From: JANLSO01 sp031362405
GTDB taxonomy: Bacteria; Actinomycetota; Thermoleophilia; Miltoncostaeales; Miltoncostaeaceae
Length of the DNA stretch: 24,621 bases
Reading direction: 5' to 3'
Assembly: GCA_031362405.1 (NCBI GenBank)
Contig: JANLSO010000079.1
Span: 1-24,621, forward strand
The notes under the pieces were generated by a model. The model saw only the letters and a list, made by a program, of their open reading frames with translations, was not told where the DNA came from and ran no database searches. This document shows positions 10,726 to 17,738 of the stretch, piece after piece. Both the position numbers and the translations under genes were made by a program. The first letter of the stretch is position 1. Each line of letters starts with the position of its first letter.

Positions 10726-11155
10726 GAGCCTCGCCGCCCGTTGCGGTGGGCGGGTTGTGGTCGGCGTGCGCCGTCAGCGCGGCTCGCCAGGCGGTCTCAT
10801 CCTCTGACGTCGGGCGGCCACCGACCGACCAGTTCACCACTGTGGCGGGATCGTGCTCATCGACCGCCAGCCGCTGGACGCGGGCAAGACCGGCGACATC
10901 GGCGCGCACACGCTCCCAGGCCTTCCATCCGGGTGGAGCGGGATGGACCGCGGCGCGCGCCGTCCAGTCGTCGACAATCGCTCGCGCGTCGGCGGCGCTG
11001 ACCTGGCGACGACGCACGATACGGCCCTCCGCGGCGGCGGCGGCCGGCTCATCGGGCCACTCGCCGACCCCACGTCCGATCGCGGCGACCCCATGGACAT
11101 GCCGCTCGCCGGCGCGCGAGGGCCAGGGAAGGTGATGAAAGTTGTCGTTGCTCAT
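10709..11155 (-). CDS. Small hydrophilic protein of unknown function
   Basis: 148 residues from the ATG at 11155, whose first base is the last base of the upstream TGA (TGATG), indicating translational coupling to the membrane protein gene at 11155-11634. The N-terminus is MSNDNFHHLPWPSRAGERHV; the middle has DARAIVDDWTARAAVHPAPP and PGWKAWERVRADVAGLARVQ; the C-terminus is HEWAA. It is rich in Ala, Trp and His, with no signal peptide or membrane helix. No family is recognised. Clean third-position GC and the overlaps on both ends support a real gene. Confidence 0.65.
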   Translation of the reverse strand: MSNDNFHHLPWPSRAGERHVHGVAAIGRGVGEWPDEPAAAAAEGRIVRRRQVSAADARAIVDDWTARAAVHPAPPGWKAWERVRADVAGLARVQRLAVDEHDPATVVNWSVGGRPTSEDETAWRAALTAHADHNPPTATGGEAHEWAA

Positions 11156-11634
11156 CAGCGGCCTCTACGGGATGTATCGGCAACAGAGCGCGTTCCTAAC
11201 ACCACCTGCACCGCACTCGCCCCGAGGGCAATGAGGCTTGCGGCCAGCGCGACGAACAGGCCGAGATCGCGGGTCAGGAACTCCGCCGGTTCCGGGATCC
11301 ACACGGTCCGGAATGCGACCGACAGTGCGCAAACGCCGCACCCGAGGGCGCAGGCGATGACGAGCCCTCGCACCAGTTCGGGGGTGAGTGCGACCAGGCC
11401 ACGAGCATCGCCGATGATCGCCAGAGAGCCAAGGGTCGCGATCGCCGCCGCGAAAGCGGCGATCTTCGCGGCAAGGGTGGCGTTCCACCCCGACACGCTG
11501 CCTTGGGAAAAGATCTCCGCGACCTGCGTCGTGTACCAGGGTGCGAAGACGGCGAGACACACCACAAAGCTCGCTGCGGCGGTCACCACGGCGGGAAGCA
11601 GGGGGTGCTGCGTGGGGTCGTGGTGCCCGGTCAT
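11155..11634 (-). CDS. Small four-helix membrane protein
   Basis: 159 residues; the ATG at 11634 is the first in frame before the first hydrophobic helix and has AGGAT eight bases upstream. Four membrane segments are visible: about 13-32 (VVTAAASFVVCLAVFAPWY), 52-73, 84-107 and 126-149. A conserved-looking APWY lies at the end of the first helix, and the second loop carries RTVWIPEPAEFLTRD. It is probably an integral cytoplasmic-membrane protein of unknown role. Architecture and the aromatic end of helix 1 resemble the protein at 12834-13217 (FFPWF), which suggests two members of one small family. It is the first gene of the minus-strand run and faces the GYD gene across a shared 105-base regulatory region. 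Confidence 0.75.
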   Translation of the reverse strand: MTGHHDPTQHPLLPAVVTAAASFVVCLAVFAPWYTTQVAEIFSQGSVSGWNATLAAKIAAFAAAIATLGSLAIIGDARGLVALTPELVRGLVIACALGCGVCALSVAFRTVWIPEPAEFLTRDLGLFVALAASLIALGASAVQVVLGTRSVADTSRRGR

Positions 11635-11659
11635 CTCGGCGATCCTGCCAGACACACGA

Positions 11660-11690
11660 CACCCCGCACGCCTCCCGGGCGTGCGGGGTG
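11660..11690. promoter_or_regulatory. Perfect 13-bp hairpin in divergent intergenic region
   Basis: Arms CACCCCGCACGCC (11660-11672) and GGCGTGCGGGGTG (11678-11690) match perfectly around a five-base loop. It lies between the divergent starts at 11634 and 11740. No T-run follows on either strand, so a protein-binding site or leader structure is more likely than a terminator. It could also be read as a minus-strand 5' leader hairpin of the membrane-protein gene. Confidence 0.5.
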
Positions 11691-11697
11691 CTCGTGC

Positions 11698-11735
11698 TAG
11701 GCTCGCGGTCGAGATCTCGACCGGTACGAAGGAGG
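11698..11735 (+). promoter_or_regulatory. Candidate promoter, operator palindrome and RBS of the GYD gene
   Basis: TAGGCT at 11698-11703 fits an actinobacterial -10 element (TAnnnT). It is followed at once by an 18-base perfect palindrome, CGGTCGAGATCTCGACCG (11706-11723), and then by AAGGAGG at 11729-11735, four bases before the TTG start. No convincing -35 was seen. A palindrome lying at or just after the transcription start is the usual place for a repressor operator; which regulator binds is unknown. Confidence 0.45.
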
Positions 11736-11739
11736 GCTT

Positions 11740-12024
11740 TTGCCCACGTACATCCTGCTCAGCACGCTGAGTCCCCATGGCGTCGGCACCCTCAAGGCGA
11801 ACCCCACGCGCCTCAAGGAAGTCAACGAAGAGATCGAGCAGATGGGCGCGAGAGTCGTGCAGCAGTGGGCGGTGCTCGGTCCCTACGACTTCGTGAACAT
11901 CGTCGAGGCGCCCGACGAGAAGGTGATCGCCCGGGTCTCGATGGAGCTGGCTGCGCGCGGCACGGCCCATTTCCAGACGCTCACGGCGATTCCCGTCGAC
12001 GAGTTTCTCTCGCTGCTGAAGTGA
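11740..12024 (+). CDS. GYD domain-containing protein
   Basis: 94 residues from a TTG start fixed by AAGGAGG at 11729-11735. The sequence follows the GYD family (PF08734) throughout: PTYILLSTLSPHGVGTLKAN at the N-terminus, a helix with RLKEVNEEIEQMGARVVQQW, the hallmark VLGPYDFVNIVEAPDEKV (GPYD in place of GEYD/GYD), and a C-terminal helix and strand ending AIPVDEFLSLLK. Members are small cytosolic ferredoxin-like-fold proteins found widely in bacteria with no firmly known function. The stop overlaps the next ATG by one base (TGATG), so it is co-translated with the 77-residue protein downstream. Confidence 0.9.
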   Translation: MPTYILLSTLSPHGVGTLKANPTRLKEVNEEIEQMGARVVQQWAVLGPYDFVNIVEAPDEKVIARVSMELAARGTAHFQTLTAIPVDEFLSLLK

Positions 12025-12257
12025 TGTCGTTGCGGTCCGGCCACGGCTGGCGCCGACACCTGTTGCTGGTCTTCGGGGGCGCCCTCGGCATCGCCGCCGG
12101 CCCGGCCGTGCGCCGCGTTCGTCGGGTGCTGATGGATTGGGCGGTGCGCCCCAGCGTCGGCGCGGATCCCGTGGCGCCCTTTCGTGAGGCCCCCTGCTAC
12201 GGACGCGACCGCGACGACGCGCCACCTCCGGTGCGCACCACGCGCGCCACCCGATAG
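12024..12257 (+). CDS. Small single-helix membrane protein
   Basis: 77 residues from ATG 12024, overlapping the GYD stop by one base. The N-terminus is MSLRSGHGWRRHLLLVFGGA, with a hydrophobic stretch (about 12-28) flanked by arginines on both sides (WRRH, RRVRR), which suggests one membrane helix; a long charged tail contains RDRDDAPPPVRTTRATR. No family is recognised. Support comes from the stop-start overlap and G/C third positions. It ends seven bases before the broken metallo-beta-lactamase gene. Confidence 0.6.
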   Translation: MSLRSGHGWRRHLLLVFGGALGIAAGPAVRRVRRVLMDWAVRPSVGADPVAPFREAPCYGRDRDDAPPPVRTTRATR

Positions 12258-12264
12258 CAGGCCG

Positions 12265-12785
12265 ATGGCGGTCGTGTGGCGCTGGCAGCTTCTGGTGCCC
12301 GCGCACCGGATCGTCTTGGCCCCGAGGAGCGACACGCTGGTCGAGATGACCGGCGCCGACCCGGCCCAGACCTTCCTCGGCTACCGCCAGATGCCCGACC
12401 GGGCACCGGGAATGATCGCCTGGCCGAACACGGTTCTCGCCGAGGGGGCCGAGCCGATCGTGGTCGATCCTGGCTACGAGACCCAGGCAGCCATGCTGGT
12501 CGGTGCACCCACCGCACGCGACCGCGCGCCCACGGATATCCGCACGGTGGTCATGACCCCCTGCACTCCGACCACATCTCGGCGATCCCGCAGCTGGGCA
12601 CGGTCGACCCTTTCGTCCATGTCGACGAGCGCGATACGCCCGACGCGAAGCGCCAGCGCGGCTACCTCGACGACTCCACCGTCGATGTGCTCGAGGGCGC
12701 GCCCCTCGACACGTATCGGCGGCTGCGCGAAGTGTCGCCCCAGGTCATCATTCCGGGGCACACTGCGCCGATACATCTCTCGTAA
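12265..12785 (+). pseudogene. Metallo-beta-lactamase-fold hydrolase, frameshifted and internally deleted
   Basis: Frame 1 from ATG 12265 encodes an MBL-fold N-terminus (AWPNTVLAEGAEPIVVDPGYE) and reaches VVMT at 12547-12558. The expected next residues, HxHxDH, appear only after a one-base frame change at 12559-12560: the following frame reads LHSDHISAIPQLGTVDPFVH and continues to PQVIIPGHTAPIHLS and a TAA at 12785. The missing base falls on the codon of the first metal-binding His. In addition VDVLEGA is joined almost directly to PLDTYRRLREVSP, so the central part of the fold, which usually carries a further His and the bridging Asp, is absent; total length is about 173 codons against roughly 240-280 for relatives. 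Two independent lesions make a true pseudogene likely. Confidence 0.8.
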
Positions 12786-12792
12786 CCATCGT

Positions 12793-12809
12793 CGGACCGC
12801 AACGGTCCG
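12793..12809. terminator. Short hairpin after the MBL pseudogene
   Basis: CGGACCG (12793-12799) and CGGTCCG (12803-12809) pair perfectly around a CAA loop, seven bases after the pseudogene stop and 24 bases before the next start. No T-tract follows, so termination is weakly supported; it could equally be a leader hairpin of the next gene. Confidence 0.3.
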
Positions 12810-12833
12810 CCTGCCGCCAACGGAGCCCGATCC

Positions 12834-13217
12834 ATGTCATCGCTCACCCTGCAGCAGAAGCTCTACATCGCCGCCGGTGCCAACGCGCTGTTCGTGATCT
12901 GCCTGTTCTTCCCATGGTTCGGGGCGGGTCCGTTCAGTGCGAGCGGCTTTGATTCCATCCCGTCGGGCTGGATTCCGCTGTTGTCCGCCGCCGGGGCCGC
13001 CGTTCTGCTCGCCGCGCAGGCGTTCGACTACGACCTGCCCGTGCGCGTACCGCCGCTTGCGTCCGCCGCATATCTCAGCTCGGTGCCCTTCATCATCACG
13101 CTGATGGTCTTCCTCGACAGCGGTGGGGCGGGACGCAAGTTCGGACTCTTCCTCGGCCTTCTGGCCAGCGGCGCAGCCACCGCGTTCGCGACGCTCGTGT
13201 GGAGGGAAGAGGGCTGA
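12834..13217 (+). CDS. Small four-helix membrane protein
   Basis: 127 residues from ATG 12834. Four hydrophobic segments are visible: about 9-29 (YIAAGANALFVICLFFPWF), 45-61, 74-93 and 101-121, with short loops and a basic end (WREEG). This is a polytopic cytoplasmic-membrane protein of unknown function. The FFPWF at the end of helix 1 and the overall layout parallel the minus-strand protein at 11155-11634 (FAPWY). The 3' end overlaps the following coiled-coil gene by 19 bases, so the two are probably co-expressed. Confidence 0.75.
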   Translation: MSSLTLQQKLYIAAGANALFVICLFFPWFGAGPFSASGFDSIPSGWIPLLSAAGAAVLLAAQAFDYDLPVRVPPLASAAYLSSVPFIITLMVFLDSGGAGRKFGLFLGLLASGAATAFATLVWREEG

Positions 13218-13447
13218 GCGAGCTCATCGATCGCGCCCGCCGGGCCGCCCAAAGGGCGATCGACGAAGCCAAAGACACCGGCCAGCGGGTCACCTTCACC
13301 CGACGCCGCGCGGCGCTCGCCGAGCAGTTGGGCGACGCCGTCTATCGACAGCGCGAGGGTGAGGCGGGCCTCGAGATCGAAATCGATCGCCTGGTCGAGG
13401 AGATGCGCGTCGTCGGAACCGAAATCGCGATGCTGGCCGACGACTGA
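13199..13447 (+). CDS. Small coiled-coil protein of unknown function
   Basis: 82 residues from GTG 13199, overlapping the membrane-protein gene by 19 bases. A start at the CTG in LSELIDRA (13214), just after GGAGGGAAGAGGG, is also possible and would avoid most of the overlap. The protein is almost entirely helical and charged: ELIDRARRAAQRAIDEAKD, then TFTRRRAALAEQLGDAVY, then IEIDRLVEEMRVVGTEIAML, a heptad-like pattern. No signal or membrane segment is present. It resembles the small helical proteins that accompany membrane-protein genes in actinobacteria, without a known role. Confidence 0.65.
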   Translation: MEGRGLSELIDRARRAAQRAIDEAKDTGQRVTFTRRRAALAEQLGDAVYRQREGEAGLEIEIDRLVEEMRVVGTEIAMLADD

Positions 13448-13456
13448 GTCATGCGG

Positions 13457-15235
13457 CTACGGTTTCGGAGGTCGCGGCCGGGGTCGGGGTTTTGGGGGTG
13501 GCTTCAGGGTGACGCTTTCACCCAGGCCGGGTTGGCCGAACTCGGTCTGCGTCGCAACCTCGATGCGGAATGCGCCGCTGGCCGATTCGCGCCCGAGTTT
13601 GCGATTCCATTCGAGCACCACGAGCCCTCGGGGATAGCGCTTGCCGCTGACGAGGGTCCGCCGCAGCACCCCCGCCGCGTCGACGACGCGCACGGTGGCC
13701 CGCGCCGGACGAATCAGTCGGAAGCTGATGCCGAGCGCGGGGCGACGTGCGCGGCCGACCTTGCGCGAGAACGCGCGGACGTTCAGGGCCGCGAGAGTAC
13801 GGTCGATGAGCAGTTCGCGTTCGGCGCTGGTGGCCACGCCCTGATCGGGCGTGAAATCAGAAATCACTTTGAACGGGCCGTCGCCTAGTCTCAGTGCGCG
13901 CGGATCGATGGTCACCGCGCGCGTGCCAGCGGCGACCGGCTCGTTGACGAGCTCGCGCACGGAGTTGCCGGTGCGTTTGACGACGCGCACGACGAGCCGA
14001 CCCGGCGTCGGGGTGGTCACCGCGGCGGCGGTTGCATCGTCGATGCCATCGGCGTTCGGCGTGATCCGAAACGGAAGTGGGCCGACGCGCACACCCTGAT
14101 AGCTGAGGGCCACCGCGGTGGTGATCGACCGGGGCGACGCCCAGAACACCGTCTGCTGGCCGCCGGCGACCATCTGCGCGCTTCCGCCGGCATCCATCGC
14201 CACCGACAGACGCGAACCGAGGCCCTTCATCAGCTCGGCCTGTTCGGGGACGGTCACTCCCCGCTGCCCCTGTCCGGGGCCCGCGACGGTGACGAGCAGA
14301 ATCGATCCATCGGCGGTCTGCCCGACCGCGGTACGTGAAGTGCGCTGCGTTATTTGCCCCGAGGTGAAGCCCTCGCCGGCGTCGGGGACTGATGCTTGGG
14401 CGTCGACCAGGAGCGGCCCACCACCCACCGCGCCGGCCCCGGTGGGAAACGCCGGGATCACCGCCTCGATGCGTACGCGGGTGCCGAGCGCCACGTCGCG
14501 CGTCAGCGTGCCGCCCGCCGCCCCGATACCCGTCAGTACGACGTGCCCCGTCGGTAGCTCGGTTCCCCCGGAGGACCGCTGCACGGTGACGACGCCCTCC
14601 ACCGGCTGATTCGGGCCGACCGCGCCGCCATTGTCGAGACGGACCTGCACCTCTGTGCGCCCGGTGCCCGTCGGTGTCGCGGCCCCGAAGGCCGGTGTGT
14701 AGAGGATGGTCTCGCTGCTGCGCTCGGCTGGCCGGTTCACGGCGCTGAACGTGCGTGGCGAGTAGATGATTGCGCCCGTGGGATCGACCCCCTGCCACTT
14801 GCCCGTGAGGGTCAGCCGGGCGGCCGAGAGGATACCGTCGGCGCCGAAAACAAGCGCCGAGCGGCTCGGCTCCGGCTCGCTGAGCAGCTGCCCGGCGACC
14901 ACCGTGAGGCCGCTGGGATACGCCGCGCTGACGTTGAAGAAGTCGCCGTTGACCGCGGCGACCGCCGCGGGGCGTTCGGCCACGGCGACGGCGAGCGATC
15001 CGGTGCGCGCCGGTGAGCCAGCGACCAGAATCGGGGCAACGGAGGTCAGGCCGCTGGGCTTGGAGCGTACGACGTGGACCACCCCGAAGGCCTCCGACGA
15101 CTGTACTTCGTAGCTGATTCCGGGGGCGATCTCGGCCGCGCCCGAGAGCGCCGGAGGTGGAAGCGCTTCGGCCGCCCGACCCGAGGCGGGCGCAAGCGCA
15201 AAAAGGGCTGTGGCGGCGAGCAGGGTGATTCTCAC
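13457..15235 (-). CDS. Secreted phosphodiester glycosidase (NAGPA-type) family protein with FlgD-like Ig repeats
   Basis: 592 residues from the GTG at 15235, which directly precedes a signal peptide (RITLLAATALFALAPASG). Residues about 45-385 match the phosphodiester glycosidase family (PF09992, NAGPA): VNGDFFN at 95-101, YPSGLTVVAGQLLSEPEPSR, GGGPLLV at 271-277, RTAVGQTADGSILLVTVAGP, and DAGGSAQM at 348-355, with a family-atypical insert at about 190-260 that may be an extra beta domain. Residues from about 388 (ITPNADGIDDATAAAV) and 490-575 look like FlgD/CHU-type Ig repeats. The tail is Pro/Arg/Lys-rich (PKPRPRPRPPKP). It is exported and probably acts on cell-wall or extracellular glycan phosphodiesters; substrate is unknown. 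No ribosome site is seen before the GTG. Confidence 0.85.
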   Translation of the reverse strand: MRITLLAATALFALAPASGRAAEALPPPALSGAAEIAPGISYEVQSSEAFGVVHVVRSKPSGLTSVAPILVAGSPARTGSLAVAVAERPAAVAAVNGDFFNVSAAYPSGLTVVAGQLLSEPEPSRSALVFGADGILSAARLTLTGKWQGVDPTGAIIYSPRTFSAVNRPAERSSETILYTPAFGAATPTGTGRTEVQVRLDNGGAVGPNQPVEGVVTVQRSSGGTELPTGHVVLTGIGAAGGTLTRDVALGTRVRIEAVIPAFPTGAGAVGGGPLLVDAQASVPDAGEGFTSGQITQRTSRTAVGQTADGSILLVTVAGPGQGQRGVTVPEQAELMKGLGSRLSVAMDAGGSAQMVAGGQQTVFWASPRSITTAVALSYQGVRVGPLPFRITPNADGIDDATAAAVTTPTPGRLVVRVVKRTGNSVRELVNEPVAAGTRAVTIDPRALRLGDGPFKVISDFTPDQGVATSAERELLIDRTLAALNVRAFSRKVGRARRPALGISFRLIRPARATVRVVDAAGVLRRTLVSGKRYPRGLVVLEWNRKLGRESASGAFRIEVATQTEFGQPGLGESVTLKPPPKPRPRPRPPKP

Positions 15236-15307
15236 CGCGGTAACCGACCAGACGAGAGCCGGTAAAACAAGCGCGCCGGGCCGAGCCACGCTGCGATACT
15301 CCTGCGG

Positions 15308-16513
15308 ATGACCGGATGGATTGTGGCCGTGATCGTTGGTGCCGGCTTCGGAGTCGCCGCCGTGGCCCTCGCGCGAGCGCGAACGATGAGTCGGCGCGCG
15401 GAGGTGAGCGCGAGTGAGCGCGACTCCGCTCGGGTCGTGGGTGAGGTCGCCGAAGAGCGCCGTCGGGCCGCCTTCGCCGCATTGCCACTGGCGGCGCTGC
15501 GCGTCGACTCCACGAACCGCCTTCTCGAGGCCAACGCCCGGGCGCTGGAGTGGTTTCCTCATCTTTCGGCCGGCCGGCCGATCCTTGAAGAATTCGGTGA
15601 GCACGAGTTGGCCGACCAGGTCTCCGCGGCGCTGGCCGATGGCCAGCCGCGCAGGTTCGAGGTGCGCCTGTTCGCCAATGGCCGCCGCACCTACCGGGTC
15701 GCGGTCGACGTGATCACCGGGCCCGAAGCGCTGGTCTTCCTCACCGACCTCACCGAGGCGATCGCCTACCAGGACCTGCGTTCCCAGTTCGTCGCCAACG
15801 TCTCGCACGAACTGCGGACCCCGCTCACCGGGCTGCGGGGTCTGCTCGAGGCCCTTGACGATCCCGACATGGATCCTGCGATCCACGATCGGTTCGTCAC
15901 CCAGGCAACCGCCGAGACGGTCCGGCTCGAAGCGCTGATCACCGACATCCTCTTTCTCTCTGAGCTCGAGGCCACCCAGGGAATGCCTTCCGAGGTGCGC
16001 AGCGATCTGCGCTACGCGGTCGCGATGGCCGCCGAGCTCGTCGCCGGCGACGCGGCGACCTATCGGGTCAGCGTGAAGGTCGAACCCGGGGGCCCGACGT
16101 GGACCCCGCTGTCTGAGCGCATGGCCCTGACGGTCGTCCGCAACCTGCTCGAGAACGCGGTGAAGTACGCCGGGCAGGGCGCGCACGTCGATGTCACGAT
16201 CGGACGCGCGAGGGATGGGTGGGTCCAGCTCATCGTCGCCGACGACGGCGCGGGGATTCCCGAGCTGCACCTTCCGCATGTTTTCGAGCGCTTCTACCGG
16301 GCCGACGCGTCGCGCTCGAAGCGACTCGGTGGCACCGGCCTGGGGCTGTCGATCGTCAAACACATCTCCGAACGCTTCGGCGGATGCGCCGACGCGCAGT
16401 CGCGTGAGGGAATCGGAACGACGATCACCGTCGTCTTGCCCGAGGCCACCAGCCCTGGCGACGATCCCCTGGACGAGCCGACTCCGCTGCCGGGCGACGT
16501 CGAAGGGCGCTGA
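15308..16513 (+). CDS. Membrane sensor histidine kinase, PhoR-like
   Basis: 401 residues from ATG 15308. One N-terminal membrane helix (about 4-22, IVAVIVGAGFGVAAVALA) is followed by a coiled linker and a PAS-like domain (about 55-150). The HisKA domain has its phosphoacceptor at H167 (FVANVSHELRTPLTGL). The catalytic domain has the N box at N283 (NLLENAVKYA), G1 DDGAGI at 312-317, F box FERFY at 326-330 and G2 GGTGLGLSIV at 341-350, so it should be active. A short acidic tail ends in DVEGR. It resembles PhoR/SenX3-type kinases. No response regulator is encoded in the window, so its partner lies elsewhere. It is divergent from the glycosidase gene and lies 103 bases upstream of the sugar-nucleotide cassette on the same strand. 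Confidence 0.93.
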   Translation: MTGWIVAVIVGAGFGVAAVALARARTMSRRAEVSASERDSARVVGEVAEERRRAAFAALPLAALRVDSTNRLLEANARALEWFPHLSAGRPILEEFGEHELADQVSAALADGQPRRFEVRLFANGRRTYRVAVDVITGPEALVFLTDLTEAIAYQDLRSQFVANVSHELRTPLTGLRGLLEALDDPDMDPAIHDRFVTQATAETVRLEALITDILFLSELEATQGMPSEVRSDLRYAVAMAAELVAGDAATYRVSVKVEPGGPTWTPLSERMALTVVRNLLENAVKYAGQGAHVDVTIGRARDGWVQLIVADDGAGIPELHLPHVFERFYRADASRSKRLGGTGLGLSIVKHISERFGGCADAQSREGIGTTITVVLPEATSPGDDPLDEPTPLPGDVEGR

Positions 16514-16616
16514 TAAGCTCGCACGAACCGCCGCCGGCGGCCATCACCAGATGCGTCGCATGAGCCCGCCCCACTGGCGCGGCTACCCATGTGCGGCGCC
16601 GGCCCAACGGGGGCAC

Positions 16617-17738
16617 ATGAGCGTTCCTCTCATGGACATCGCGTCCCAGTACGGTCCGCTGCGGGCGGACATCGATCGCGCGATCGCCAGCGTGCTCGAC
16701 AGCGGGCGGTTCATCCTCGGCCCTGAGGTCTCGGCGCTCGAGGCCGAGGTCTCCGCGCGTATGGGTGGCCGGCCGTGCGTCGGGGTCGCCAACGGCACCG
16801 ATGCCCTTGTGATCGCCCTGAACGCACTCGACGTCGGCCCCGGTGACGAGGTCATCACCACGCCGTACACGTTCTACGCGACCGCTGAGGCGGTCGCGCG
16901 GCTCGGCGCGACGCCCGTGTTCTGCGACATCGACGCCACCGACTATTGCATCGACCCCGAGATGGTCGAGGCGCGGATCACGTCGCGCACCAAAGCGCTT
17001 TTACCCGTGCACATCTTCGGGCACCCGGCCTCTTCGTCGGCGCTTCGTGAGATCGCGGCCCGGCACAACCTGCCGATCGTCGAAGACGCCGCCCAGGCCT
17101 TTGGCGCATCCGACAACGGCGTGCCGGTGGGTGCCCTTGGCGACCTCGCGACCATCAGCTTCTTCCCGACCAAGAACCTGCCGGGAATCGGTGATGGAGG
17201 GATGGTCATCTGCCGCGACGAGGCTCTTGCCGCACGCGTTCGACGGCTGCGATTTCACGGATCGGTCGACAAGGTCGTCTTTGAGGAGGTCGGCTACAAC
17301 TCGCGGCTCGACGAGCTTCAGGCGGCGGTCATCCGGATCTTTCTGCGCCACGTCGACACGTGGAACGCCGGCCGTCTGGCGGCGGGCGTCGCCTACGAGC
17401 AGCGCGGCCTCGGCAACCACATGACGCTTCCGGCGACCCGTGCCGGGGCGCAGCACATCTACCACCTCTACATGGCGCGCCACCCCGACCGCGACGCGCT
17501 GCGCGCACGACTTGCCGAGCAGGGCGTGTCGTCGGCGGTCTACTACGGCATCCCGATGCATCTGCAGCCGGTTTTTTCGCACCTCGGTTACCAGCCGGGT
17601 GACATGCCCGTCGCCGAGGAGTGTGCGGCGACGGCGCTTGCCCTGCCGATGCACCCGCACCTGTCGTCCGCGGACGTCGCGCAGGTCGTCGAGGCGGTCG
17701 CAACGGCCGTCGACGCGGTCGGGAGCCCGGCCGCCTGA
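16617..17738 (+). CDS. DegT/DnrJ/EryC1/StrS-family sugar aminotransferase
   Basis: 373 residues from ATG 16617 (MSVPLMDIASQYGPLRADID). This PLP-dependent fold type I family transfers an amino group to keto-sugar nucleotides. Visible: GRFILGPEVSALEAE near the N-terminus, NGTDALVIALNALDVGPGDE (59-78), VEDAAQAFGA with D157 that contacts the PLP ring, and the lysine K186 in SFFPTKNLPGIGDGG that forms the Schiff base. GYNSRLDELQAAVI follows. The opening LMDIxxQY...D and the GRFILGPEV segment are like WbpE/WlbC-type 3-amino-sugar transaminases, but substrate is not fixed by sequence alone. The stop overlaps the start of the DUF354 gene (CTGA), and a sugar-nucleotide dehydratase follows two genes on, as expected for an amino-sugar pathway. 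Confidence 0.92.
   Translation: MSVPLMDIASQYGPLRADIDRAIASVLDSGRFILGPEVSALEAEVSARMGGRPCVGVANGTDALVIALNALDVGPGDEVITTPYTFYATAEAVARLGATPVFCDIDATDYCIDPEMVEARITSRTKALLPVHIFGHPASSSALREIAARHNLPIVEDAAQAFGASDNGVPVGALGDLATISFFPTKNLPGIGDGGMVICRDEALAARVRRLRFHGSVDKVVFEEVGYNSRLDELQAAVIRIFLRHVDTWNAGRLAAGVAYEQRGLGNHMTLPATRAGAQHIYHLYMARHPDRDALRARLAEQGVSSAVYYGIPMHLQPVFSHLGYQPGDMPVAEECAATALALPMHPHLSSADVAQVVEAVATAVDAVGSPAA

Noticed and set aside
15295..15300. GATACT seven bases before the kinase ATG as a leaderless promoter
   Set aside because: Only a partial match to a -10 element and no -35; not enough to call.
15236..16363. Upstream extension of the glycosidase frame, opposite the histidine kinase
   Set aside because: It is an open frame caused by high GC opposite a well-defined kinase gene; the protein has no recognisable content before the signal peptide at 15235.
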